This document shows, piece by piece, positions 7,765-15,604 of a DNA stretch of 16,155 nt (the first letter of the stretch is position 1; every line of letters begins with the position of its first letter). This DNA is from an uncultured Balneolaceae bacterium (GTDB lineage Bacteria > Bacteroidota > Rhodothermia > Balneolales > Balneolaceae), in contig CALKWT010000189.1 in NCBI GenBank assembly GCA_938003885.1, positions 1 to 16,155 of the forward strand. The letters are read 5' to 3'. The notes under the pieces were generated by a model. That model was not told where the DNA came from. It did not search any database and worked only from the letters and a program-made list of their open reading frames with translations. The translations under genes were made by a program, and so were the position numbers.

Positions 7765-8212
7765 TATCTCCACTCTGTTAATCCAGCCTGTCTCTTTTTT
7801 TTTATCCGAGTGAAGGAGCCTCTCTTCCTTAAAGTGAATCAAGAGTTTATAAAAGAATGGAAGAAGAATCATCCCATGGTCCACTGCACAGGTATCGTGA
7901 AAAGAGCGGCCATTCGTTTCCCACTTTTGTTCGTCCGCTATGCCCATTGGATGGAATGTGGATGACATTGCATTAGAAGTAAGAATTTTATTACTATATA
8001 GAGGTGGTTTTGCAAATCCGGGCCAATACCGTTTTCTTGTTGTGATGCTCAACTTCGCAATTAAGACAGTGGCTGGTCCGATATGTATACAAAATAATCC
8101 GCACATCGTAGATGCTGCTATGGTATTTTTCTCTTAACGTGTTGAAATCAACCGAAACTCTCGAGTTGGCAAACGCCTGCAGATTCACAGGGTACATCAG
8201 GGATAACAATTT
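7765..8212. other. About 450 nt with no recognised feature
   Basis: Open frames of 65 to 154 codons exist here on both strands, but they overlap one another and resemble no family I know. The largest (minus strand, 7642-8106) runs into the end of speE. No tRNA, repeat or insertion-sequence end was found. A T-run at 7796-7804 may serve the upstream hairpin. The last bases before the next gene contain AGGGATAA, a modest ribosome-binding candidate. Confidence 0.4.
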
Positions 8213-9367
8213 ATGGATATGATTAAACAGAATAGATCTAATAAAATGATACCGCACATTCCTGCAAAATATCGAGCCGGCAACCCACATTCTCATTCGA
8301 AAAGATCAAACTGGTTTTCGTTTGTAGTGATCACTCTGATCGTAGGAGGATGGCTCAGTATTACAGCATGCAATCCAGAGGATGTCCCTCTGTCTGAAGA
8401 GAATGTCCCAGCAACCCAGCTGGATCAGAAAGAGTGGGCGATCGCCCTGCATGGGGGTGCAGGTACGATTTCACCCGATATGGATGAGGAGCGAAAGCAG
8501 CTCTATTATGATGGCCTGACCGACGCACTGACAATCGGGCAATTGGTGCTGGAAGAGGGGGGAACAGCTGTTGAAGCCGTAGTGGCAACCGTACAATCCC
8601 TGGAAAATAACCCTGTTTTTAATGCAGGCAGGGGATCGGTTTTTACACGTGAGGGAAAGCATGAACTGGATGCCGCCATTATGGATGGACGAACGATGGA
8701 GGCGGGCGCGCTGACCGGCCTTACCACGGTCAGGAATCCAATCATCCTGGCCAGAAAAGTGATGGAAAGTTCGCCACACATCTTCTTCTCCGGTTTGGGT
8801 GCTGAAGAGTTTGCGGATCAGACTGATGTGGAAAGGGTAGAGAACGATTATTTTTCTACAGACGAGAGGAGAGAGCAATTTCAACGTGCACAGGATCGGA
8901 GTTCGACCCTGATAGAACCCGGCTGGCAGAGAGATAACGACCTGGATCTGAATCTTAAATATGGAACAGTGGGTGCTGTGGCCCGCGACAGGGAGGGTAA
9001 CCTGGCTGCGGGTACCTCCACGGGCGGAATGACCAATAAGCAGTTCGGAAGAGTAGGGGATGTTCCGATTATTGGTGGCGGGACGTTTGCAAATCAGATG
9101 GTTGCGATTTCAGCTACCGGGTGGGGGGAGAAAATTATGCAGCAGGTGTCTGCCAATACGATTGCAAATCTGATGGAGTTTGGTAATCACTCTCTTGAGG
9201 ACGCGATGGTAATCATGCTCAACGAACGTTTGGAACCGGGGGATGCCGGTTTTATCGGTGTGGATCAATTTGGTAACATATCCATGCAGATGAATACCCG
9301 GGGAATGTACCGCGCTTCGGCCAGTTCTGATGGGGAGCGTGTGATTCTGATCTGGGAAGATGAATGA
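8213..9367 (+). CDS. Isoaspartyl peptidase / L-asparaginase (Ntn-hydrolase), predicted lipoprotein
   Basis: This 384-aa protein belongs to the plant-type asparaginase/isoaspartyl dipeptidase family, which cleaves isoaspartyl dipeptides and asparagine. The precursor should cut itself before the nucleophile Thr252 in KYGTVGAVARDREGN, giving alpha and beta chains. HGGAGT (80-85), NPVFNAGRGSVFT (133-145), STGGMTNKQFGRVGD (269-283) and VPIIGGGTFA (284-293) are all present. The N-terminus is unusual: about 33 polar and basic residues, a hydrophobic stretch (34-50) and the lipobox ITAC with Cys53, which predicts export and lipid anchoring. Start ATG 8213 is used; an in-frame ATG at 8246 would shorten the basic region and keep the signal. 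It converges on the pyrophosphatase gene. An N4-glycosylasparaginase activity is possible but less likely. Confidence 0.92.
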   Translation: MDMIKQNRSNKMIPHIPAKYRAGNPHSHSKRSNWFSFVVITLIVGGWLSITACNPEDVPLSEENVPATQLDQKEWAIALHGGAGTISPDMDEERKQLYYDGLTDALTIGQLVLEEGGTAVEAVVATVQSLENNPVFNAGRGSVFTREGKHELDAAIMDGRTMEAGALTGLTTVRNPIILARKVMESSPHIFFSGLGAEEFADQTDVERVENDYFSTDERREQFQRAQDRSSTLIEPGWQRDNDLDLNLKYGTVGAVARDREGNLAAGTSTGGMTNKQFGRVGDVPIIGGGTFANQMVAISATGWGEKIMQQVSANTIANLMEFGNHSLEDAMVIMLNERLEPGDAGFIGVDQFGNISMQMNTRGMYRASASSDGERVILIWEDE

Positions 9368-9526
9368 CCCGGTAGGAAGTTTGTCAGGTTAGCCAATGGG
9401 ACTGTTTCTTTTGCTACTCTTTGATACGGATGAAGAATTGATCCGTTTTAGCTCTCTGGGTGTCTCAACCACCACTCACCACGGTTTCTGCAGAAGCTGC
9501 AACTTACAGGTATCCATCAAAATAAA
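9368..9526. other. Intergenic end of the asparaginase gene with small hairpins
   Basis: No gene is seen. ACGGAT 9426-9431 pairs with ATCCGT 9441-9446 around a 9-nt loop and is followed by TTTT, so it may be a weak terminator for the upstream gene. A second small hairpin is TGCAG 9489-9493 with CTGCA 9497-9501. Confidence 0.35.
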
Positions 9527-9566
9527 AAGCCCGGAACCCAAAAGGGGCCGGGCTTAGTTCATTTTT
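9527..9566. terminator. Bidirectional terminator between converging genes
   Basis: AAGCCCGG 9527-9534 pairs perfectly with CCGGGCTT 9548-9555 around a 13-nt loop. On the minus strand the stem runs straight into a T-rich tract (complement of 9521-9528), ideal for ending the pyrophosphatase transcript. On the plus strand TT and then a six-T run (9562-9567) follow. It sits between the two gene ends, nearer the pyrophosphatase. Confidence 0.85.
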
Positions 9567-9680
9567 TCCTGAACCGGAAATAGGCTGTTTAATCAGAACC
9601 CCTCACAATCCAGTCAGGTTCCATCACCAGAAGAATCGGATTACCCTGGTAACTTCAAGGTTTCAATCATTCGGAACAGC

Positions 9681-11870
9681 TTAAATCATCGCTGCAATCA
9701 CAAGAGCTACGATCGACATCAGCTTGATCAATGTATTTAGTGAAGGACCTGAGGTGTCTTTGAATGGGTCTCCCACGGTGTCGCCTACAACGGTGGCTTT
9801 ATGAGTTTCTGAACCTTTGCCGTGGTAAACACCATCTATCTCCACACCCTCTTCTACCATTTTTTTCGCATTGTCCCAGGCACCACCTGTATTAACCTGG
9901 AAAAGTGCGAGTAGAATTCCTGAGGAGGTTACGCCAGCCAAAAGTCCTCCGAGCATGATCGGTCCGCCAAGAAATCCGAAAAGGACAGGTACCATAACGG
10001 CAAGCAATCCGGGCGCCAGCATCTCTCTGATGGAAGCTTTCGTCGATATCGCCACACATTTCTCGTAATCCGGTTTATCGGAGGCATTTGAGAAAATTTC
10101 CTGATCCTCCTTGTTCCATTCGGTCATCGGAATCCCTTCATTTTTACGCATCACGCCGAGTGCCGCCGAGAGCTCAGGAATCGCACGAAACTGACGCCTG
10201 ACCTCTTCGATCATTCTCATGGCGGCACGACCTACTGCCTGAATGGAGAGTGCTGAAAAAAGATAAGGTAGCATGGCACCCACAAAAAGTGCAGCAGTCA
10301 CCCGGGGTTCTGTGACGTCAATTGTACTGATTATAGAATCAGGGTTGGCTGTATTGTAGGTTTCAACAAAGGCCACGAACAGAGCCAGGGCAGTAAGAGC
10401 TGCAGAACCGATCGCATAGCCTTTTCCTACAGCTGCCGTGGTATTGCCCACAGCATCCAGTGTATCGGTCCGCTGACGCACAACGTCGGGCAAATCTGCC
10501 ATCTCAGCAATACCACCAGCATTATCAGAAATAGGCCCGTATGCATCAATGGAAAGTTGCATTCCGATATTGGAAAGCATCCCCACAGCAGCGATAGCAA
10601 TTCCGTAGAGTCCTGCTACATGATGGGCTCCCATAATTGCCGCAGCAATGATGATAATCGGAATGGCAGTCGATATCATCCCCACCCCGATACCAGAGAT
10701 AATATTTGTAGCAGAACCAGTCACTGACTGCCGTACAATAGATAGGACAGGTTTTGTATCCGTAGCTGTAAAATATTTGGTTACAAGACCGATCAACAGT
10801 CCACTGGCCAGCCCGAATAATGTTGCCCAAAATACTCCTGTAGCTGTAAATGTCACTCCGTTATACACCCAGCTTGAGGGGAGCATCCATGTAATAATAA
10901 AGTAGGAGGCAAGAATCATCACTCCTGCGGAGGTAAATTCACCGATGTGCAGCGCATTCTGGGGATCCTGGCCACCCTCTTTAATCTTCACAAAATAGGT
11001 GCCAATGATGGAGGTTAAAATACCTACAGCGGACAATACAAGTGGCAGCAGAACGGCATTCAGGCCGCCAAATAGATTATCTGAAGTAAAACCTGCTAAA
11101 CCGACATAAGCAGCCCCTAAAATCATGGTACTGATAATGGAGGCCACATACGATTCGAATAGGTCGGCTCCCATTCCAGCGACATCTCCGACGTTATCCC
11201 CCACATTATCTGCAATTGTAGCAGGGTTGAGTGGATGATCTTCTGGAATTCCTGCCTCAACTTTACCAACAAGGTCGGCACCTACATCCGCTGCCTTGGT
11301 ATAGATCCCACCCCCGACCCGTGCGAAGAAAGCAATAGAGGAACCACCAAAAGAGAAACTGGTGAGTACAACCAGAACCTCGTGAATATTATCCAACTGG
11401 TGATAATAAAGAATAAAGAGTAATCCCAACCCCAGAATAGCCAGGCCGACGACACTCATTCCCATCACTGAGCCTCCGGTAAAGGCGACTTTCAGACCCT
11501 CCGACAAGCTTGAGCGGGTGGCATTGGTGGTTCTTACATTGGCCTTGGTGGCCACCCGCATTCCGATATATCCTGCAAGTCCTGAACAGACAGCCCCGAC
11601 CACAAAGGAGAGAGCCGTCAGATAGGCATAGTCCTGAGATCCCAGAACTCCCTGGAGTATAAGTAGAAAAGCGATGATGATAACAAAAATGCCCAGTACC
11701 TGGTATTCCGTTTTTATAAATGCATTGGCCCCCTTCGCTATATTATTACTTATGCTAACCATTCTTTCAGAGCCGGGATCCTGTTTATTAATCCATTGAC
11801 TCCGGGTGAAAGTGTATAGGAAGGCGATTAATCCTGCAACTGGTATCAGGTAGATGATTGTATTTACCAT
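9681..11870 (-). CDS. hppA: K+-dependent membrane-bound pyrophosphatase (ion-pumping)
   Basis: This is a 729-aa polytopic membrane enzyme (about 16 helices in the family) that couples pyrophosphate hydrolysis to pumping H+ or Na+ out of the cytoplasm. The family signature DVGADLVGKVE lies at 195-205, followed by NPATIADNVGDNVGDVAGMGADLFESY, and the C-terminal DTVGDPFKDTSGPSLNTLIKL segment is intact. Ala479 in GNTTAAVGKG, with Gly three residues later, is the pair known for K+-dependent enzymes; K+-independent ones have Lys and Thr there. H+ versus Na+ transport cannot be settled by eye. The gene starts with ATG at 11870 and reads leftward to TAA at 9681. No neighbour shares its pathway. A strong terminator lies 126 nt downstream. 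Confidence 0.96.
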   Translation of the reverse strand: MVNTIIYLIPVAGLIAFLYTFTRSQWINKQDPGSERMVSISNNIAKGANAFIKTEYQVLGIFVIIIAFLLILQGVLGSQDYAYLTALSFVVGAVCSGLAGYIGMRVATKANVRTTNATRSSLSEGLKVAFTGGSVMGMSVVGLAILGLGLLFILYYHQLDNIHEVLVVLTSFSFGGSSIAFFARVGGGIYTKAADVGADLVGKVEAGIPEDHPLNPATIADNVGDNVGDVAGMGADLFESYVASIISTMILGAAYVGLAGFTSDNLFGGLNAVLLPLVLSAVGILTSIIGTYFVKIKEGGQDPQNALHIGEFTSAGVMILASYFIITWMLPSSWVYNGVTFTATGVFWATLFGLASGLLIGLVTKYFTATDTKPVLSIVRQSVTGSATNIISGIGVGMISTAIPIIIIAAAIMGAHHVAGLYGIAIAAVGMLSNIGMQLSIDAYGPISDNAGGIAEMADLPDVVRQRTDTLDAVGNTTAAVGKGYAIGSAALTALALFVAFVETYNTANPDSIISTIDVTEPRVTAALFVGAMLPYLFSALSIQAVGRAAMRMIEEVRRQFRAIPELSAALGVMRKNEGIPMTEWNKEDQEIFSNASDKPDYEKCVAISTKASIREMLAPGLLAVMVPVLFGFLGGPIMLGGLLAGVTSSGILLALFQVNTGGAWDNAKKMVEEGVEIDGVYHGKGSETHKATVVGDTVGDPFKDTSGPSLNTLIKLMSIVALVIAAMI

Positions 11871-12221
11871 AGTTGATGATATTGGTTTATAATGATCAAG
11901 ATTAAAGTGTGTTTATTGTTGTAGCGTTTCAGAAGAGCTGCTCTGTCTCTGATGGAGTTCCGATCCGGGGTAATCCTTCGTCACTCCGGTTTTCGACAAA
12001 TGGGTGGTGTGTTCAGCCAGTTTCAGCCTCACATTATTGTCTTATCAGGATCTAAAGCGCTCTATGTAACTACTTTTAGCCGTGTTGAAATGAACATATA
12101 TAAAAAAAGTGTGTTTTCTGAAAATTTACAGAAAATTACTTGCCTTGCCGGTTTTTTATTGTCAATTAACATTTTCTTTCTCAACAATCAAGATCAGAAA
12201 TAAACGCTATAATGGTATTGA
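11871..12221. other. Intergenic region upstream of the pyrophosphatase gene
   Basis: This should hold the minus-strand hppA promoter, but I see no convincing -35/-10 or TTTG/TAnnTTTG pair. A plus-strand frame ending at 12203 has a plausible but unsupported tail from ATG 12090 (basic start, then a hydrophobic stretch, 37 aa). It resembles a signal peptide with nothing behind it and is not called as a gene. Confidence 0.4.
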
Positions 12222-12379
12222 ATGCAACCTTTTTTGAGAGCAATTTGTTTGTTTTTCGTCACTCTTTCAATTGGGAGAAGAAGATTCAGAAGACCAAGGA
12301 TTTACAGATGTGCTCACCAGCTTTCAACAAAGGCCTTGATCTGCAGGTTTTGTCCGATCATTTTAAAAAGAACTCTTGA
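12222..12379 (+). pseudogene. Possible decayed small secreted protein
   Basis: From ATG 12222 the translation starts MQPFLRAICLFFVTLSIG, which looks like a signal peptide, then turns into an Arg-rich stretch typical of a wrong frame. Shifting to the next frame at 12274 gives an acidic segment (GEEDSEDQGFTDVLTSFQQ) ending at TGA 12337. A further shift gives FNKGLDLQVLSDHFKKNS, ending at TGA 12377. Read together these look like one secreted protein broken by two frameshifts, perhaps a SnoaL-like small domain, but that name is a guess. Codon-like quality in three successive frames is the only evidence. Confidence 0.3.
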
Positions 12380-12392
12380 TGGTTCATCTTTT

Positions 12393-12665
12393 TCATCTGA
12401 TAAACATCATGGTGCTCTGCTGGCGCCAGGTGCCGTTAAGTGCAACTTCGTAAATATACGTACCACTTGCATATCCTTGCAGATTCACCTCCTTGGTATG
12501 CAGCCCTTCCGGCATTGCCTCTAAATCTTTACTCAGCAACAGGCGGCCCGACATGTCAAAAACCGACAGCTCAACCTCAGCCTGTTCCTCAAGTGTAAAA
12601 ACAATCTGAGTAGAAGGATGAAAGGGGTTGGGATAATTGGCATGCAGCTGCAGCGGCAGACTCCA
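12393..12665 (-). pseudogene. Orphan T9SS (Por) C-terminal sorting domain
   Basis: A 90-residue minus-strand frame has all the marks of a type A C-terminal sorting domain of the type IX secretion system: LHANYPNPFHPSTQIVFTL, then VELSVFDMSGRLL, then GLHTKEVNLQGYASGTYIYEV, and a final MMFIR before the TGA at 12393-12395. In intact proteins this domain follows a long secreted passenger. Here the frame is closed by TGA at 12666-12668 just upstream, and no start codon or passenger is present. The C-terminus is intact while everything before it is gone, so this is a deletion remnant. It lies 42 nt from the broken transporter on the same strand. The domain assignment is firm. It implies the organism has, or had, T9SS. 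Confidence 0.8.
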
Positions 12666-12707
12666 TCAATCCGGTTTCTGATTGGATACAGATTGCAAGA
12701 AACTGCG

Positions 12708-13814
12708 TTACCCCGCCCACTCCGGCAACACGTTGACTTCGATTCCAAAGACAACCATAAACAGGGTATAGTTTGCAGCTAACAGGAGGATTGAGATCGC
12801 GATATTAAGCCAGAATCCCGCTTTTGCCATTTGCGGAATGGTTACCTTGCCGCTTCCATAAACGATTGCATTGGGTGGAGTGGCTACAGGAAGCATAAAT
12901 GCACAACTTGCTGCAATAACCGCTGGTAAGGCAAACAGTAGAGGATTCTGTCCAAGCCCGATAGCAACGGATGCCAATATAGGAAGAAGGGTAGCGGCCG
13001 TAGCGGTGTTACTGGTAATTTCAGTCAGAAAGATAACAAGCAATATGACAATTGATACGATAACCACGACAGGCAGTACTTCAAGTCCGCTGACTATCTC
13101 CCCAAACCAGCCGGCAAGTCCGGTTGAATTGATGGCAGAAGCCAGGCTCAGGCCACCGCCAAACAGGATGAGAATCCCCCAGGGTAAATCAGCGACATCT
13201 TTCCACTGATGCAGGTTTTTATTTATCTGTATACCATTTGGAATCAGAAACAGAACGACGGCTGCCAGAATGGCGATTCCTGCATCTGAAAGTCCGGGGA
13301 TATATTACGTTAAAAGAGGACGAAACATCCAAAGCAGTGCAGTTATTATAAATATTACAAAAACTCTTTTTTCCGGGGCAGTCGGTTTTCCAAGCCCTTT
13401 AAGCTGATCCGATATGATTTTTTCACTGCCAGGTAGTTTTTCTACATCAATTGGGTAAATCAACTTACTCAGAATGATATACATAACCGGCAGCATAAGT
13501 ATTACCAGGGGGACACCAATTGCCATCCATTGCACAAAACTGATTTCAATGTTGTAATACTCCAGCATAAACGCTGCAAAAAGGGCATTGGGAGGTGTCC
13601 CGATAAGAGTTCCCAACTTACCAATACTACAGGCATACGCAATGGAGAGAACCAGCACAATTTCAAAATTTGATACACGCTTGCTTTCATCCGATTTTTT
13701 GTTTGGCAGAAACTCCAGTACAGGCATCGCCGCACCCTGCTTATGCTGTATCAGGCAAAATTCCTTGTTCATCAAAATCTCCTGAGATTTGCTGTGTGAT
13801 ACATGGTTTTGCAT
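12708..13814 (-). pseudogene. DASS/SLC13-family sodium:dicarboxylate symporter, truncated with in-frame stop
   Basis: Minus-strand remains of a sodium-coupled dicarboxylate/sulfate transporter. Transporter-like sequence starts near 13727 and includes IGTPPNALFAAFMLEYYNIE. It reads to WMFRPLLT and then TAA at 13305-13307. The same frame continues past the stop (YIPGLSDAGIAILAAVVLF) through the second substrate/sodium motif TSNTATAATLLP and TPPNAIVYGSGKVTIPQM, to a natural-looking end at TAA 12708. Intact members have about 450-500 residues, so roughly the first 150, including the first SNT motif, are missing. The 5' junction lies at the end of the GlmU-like gene. SIGKLGT replaces the usual SIGGLGT. 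Both the 5' deletion and the nonsense codon point to a non-functional gene. Confidence 0.85.
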
Positions 13815-13822
13815 AGCCCCTT

Positions 13823-15043
13823 TCAAAAACTTGTTGATTGGAAGATAGCTTTCATCATGTTGTAATAGGGTTTGGTAAGGGGAACAGAACGCCGTTCCAT
13901 CATCTTTTCCATGGCGATAATGGCTTTGTCAAAGTTGTAGGGCCTTGTACTATAACCATTGACCCAGCTGAAGGAAGGGACATATTTTGGAGGGTAATTA
14001 TCGGAGAAGAGATTGCAGCAAACCCCGCACATGGTTCCGGTATTTAACATGGCATTGATTCCGGTTTTACTGTGATCCCCCATAATGGTGCCTATAAACT
14101 GCTCGCCGGTATCAAACTCTTTCTTTGTCTTCCAGTCAAATACTTTCACAGTGCCATAATTGTTCTTCAGATTGGACGTATTGGTGTCTGCACCCAGATT
14201 GCACCACTGGCCAAAAACAGAGTTGCCTGCATAACCGTCGTGAGCTTTATTGGAGTAGGAGTGGAAAATCACGTTGGAGATCTCACCGCCGACTTTACAA
14301 ACAGGGCCGATGGTACTCTCTTCATAGATTTTGGCACCCATCTTTACAACAGATCCCTCGCAGATGGCCGAGGTGCTGCGGATGATTGCATGGGACATGA
14401 CGACGGCCCGTTTACCAATGTAGATGGGGCCTTTATCTGCCATGAGCATGGCACCCGGTTCAATGACGGCACCCTCTTCCACGTAGATCTGATCCGGATT
14501 GATGAAGGCAGCTCCCGGATGCCGGTCGGGATCGACTGTAGACAAGGTCTCCATTAGCTCGATATCGTGTCGAATTTGGCGGCCATTCTGCTGAAACAGT
14601 TCCCAGCTGTTATGAAGGATAGAATTCGGTGGCAGTTCTACTTCAATTATTTTGAGATGCGTCCAGTCTGGCTGATAAAACTCCCACTGCCGGTGACGGG
14701 CTGCTGAGATTCTGGCTGCGATTAAGAGATCTTCACACAGCAGGCATTCACCTTCGCTGATGTTTTTCACTTTTTCTACCAGCTCGGCAGATGGAAAGAC
14801 CCGCGGGTTAATCCAGATGGCCTCTTTCTGATTCTCTTGCAGTTGATAATCCTCAAAAACACCCGACAAATGTTCGCGCTGAATCCCGGAGGTTCTGACG
14901 GAGGGTTCTGCCCCTAAAGCCGTCAGCCACTTTTCTCCTAACGTCAGAATACCAACCCTCAGATCATACACCGGACGGGTAAGGGTTAACGGATGAAAAT
15001 TTTCAAGAGCATGATCTTCAAAGAAACAGTACTGTTCTGACAT
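13823..15043 (-). CDS. GlmU-like putative sugar nucleotidyltransferase (alternative bacterial type)
   Basis: This 406-aa protein resembles the Bacteroidetes-type family annotated as alternative GlmU or putative sugar nucleotidyltransferase, proposed to make UDP-N-acetylglucosamine. The N-terminus (CFFEDHALENFHPLTLTRPV, then YDLRVGILTLGEKW) is typical of that family and lacks the classical GlmU LxAGxGTRM nucleotide loop. The C-terminal half (about 185-340) is a left-handed beta-helix of hexapeptide repeats (VEEGAVIEPGAML, IYIGKRAVVMSHAIIRS, MGAKIYEESTIGPVCKVGGE), including the GNSVFGQWCNLGADTNTSNL segment. ATG 15043 is preferred over an in-frame TTG at 15073 because the family begins close to this Met. 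It follows the acetyltransferase gene by 51 nt on the same strand. The biochemical activity is inferred from the family. Confidence 0.85.
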   Translation of the reverse strand: MSEQYCFFEDHALENFHPLTLTRPVYDLRVGILTLGEKWLTALGAEPSVRTSGIQREHLSGVFEDYQLQENQKEAIWINPRVFPSAELVEKVKNISEGECLLCEDLLIAARISAARHRQWEFYQPDWTHLKIIEVELPPNSILHNSWELFQQNGRQIRHDIELMETLSTVDPDRHPGAAFINPDQIYVEEGAVIEPGAMLMADKGPIYIGKRAVVMSHAIIRSTSAICEGSVVKMGAKIYEESTIGPVCKVGGEISNVIFHSYSNKAHDGYAGNSVFGQWCNLGADTNTSNLKNNYGTVKVFDWKTKKEFDTGEQFIGTIMGDHSKTGINAMLNTGTMCGVCCNLFSDNYPPKYVPSFSWVNGYSTRPYNFDKAIIAMEKMMERRSVPLTKPYYNMMKAIFQSTSF

Positions 15044-15094
15044 GGAAGAGTGAGTGATTGGACATTTTTTCAAAGGTATGTAAAAAATTTCAAA

Positions 15095-15541
15095 TCATCG
15101 TAAATCAATCTTCATTTTTTTATGGGGGATACCGTCCAGATCATACGGCTCGCTACTTTTCAAAAAACCGATGGAGTTATAATACGATTCAAGATGCGCC
15201 TGAGCCTCGATAACGGCACCGTCATGTCCGCGTGATTTAATCAGATCAAGAGCTTTGGCAATCAAGTCTTTACCTAACCCTTTTCCCCGCTGGGAGGGGT
15301 GAACCACAATTCGGCCTATCGCCGGAATGGAGGGATCGGTATGCCCGGTAAGAATACGACAGCAGGCTACCACAGTTTTATCGTAAAAGGTCAGAAGATG
15401 CAGCGCATTCTGATCCAGGTTGTCTATATCCTCATAGGGACAATTTTGTTCGACTACGAACACATCCTGACGCAGTTTCAAAAGTTCATAAAGGATTTCT
15501 GGTGTTAAATCTCGGAATGATAAAAGAGTTGTTTTAACCAT
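15095..15541 (-). CDS. elaA: ElaA-type GNAT acetyltransferase
   Basis: This small (148 aa) cytoplasmic GNAT-fold protein closely resembles E. coli ElaA. The N-terminal signature LRQDVFVVEQNCPYEDIDNLD (residues 23-43) is characteristic of ElaA. The acetyl-CoA pyrophosphate loop is IGRIVVHPSQRGKGLG (75-90), with the Q/R-x-x-G-x-G/A pattern QRGKGLG. The C-terminal AHLESYYNSIGFLKSSEPYDLDGIPH segment also matches the family. The acceptor substrate of ElaA proteins is not established, so no pathway is assigned. The ATG at 15541 gives the family's usual length. It shares a 63-nt divergent intergenic region with the membrane protein gene to the right and precedes the GlmU-like gene, possibly as an operon. 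Confidence 0.92.
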   Translation of the reverse strand: MVKTTLLSFRDLTPEILYELLKLRQDVFVVEQNCPYEDIDNLDQNALHLLTFYDKTVVACCRILTGHTDPSIPAIGRIVVHPSQRGKGLGKDLIAKALDLIKSRGHDGAVIEAQAHLESYYNSIGFLKSSEPYDLDGIPHKKMKIDLR

Positions 15542-15604
15542 TTGGAAACTATCAGGACAAGTGTTCGTAAATGAGTTGTGAAATATAATTAATAATTGTC
15601 CGCT
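15542..15604. promoter_or_regulatory. Divergent promoter region between elaA and the holin-family gene
   Basis: These 63 nt must hold start signals for both neighbours. TATAAT at 15584-15589 lies 15 nt before the plus-strand ATG and the surrounding A/T tract is nearly symmetric, so it could serve either strand. No good -35 box is paired with it, so the exact promoter is not resolved. Confidence 0.3.

Noticed and set aside
7642..8106. Minus-strand 154-codon frame beginning MCGLFCI, reminiscent of amidotransferase starts
   Set aside because: Only the first few residues are suggestive. Nothing downstream matches class II glutaminases, and the frame runs antisense into the end of speE.
11952..12203. 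Plus-strand 83-codon open frame upstream of hppA
   Set aside because: No family resemblance and no ribosome-binding site. Only the tail from ATG 12090 looks like a signal peptide, and nothing follows it.
14072..14557. Plus-strand 161-codon open frame inside the GlmU-like gene
   Set aside because: It lies wholly antisense to a well-supported coding region and has no recognisable domain.
15044..15073. TTG start ten codons upstream of the GlmU-like protein's ATG
   Set aside because: The family N-terminus begins at or near the ATG at 15043; the extra ten residues are unsupported.
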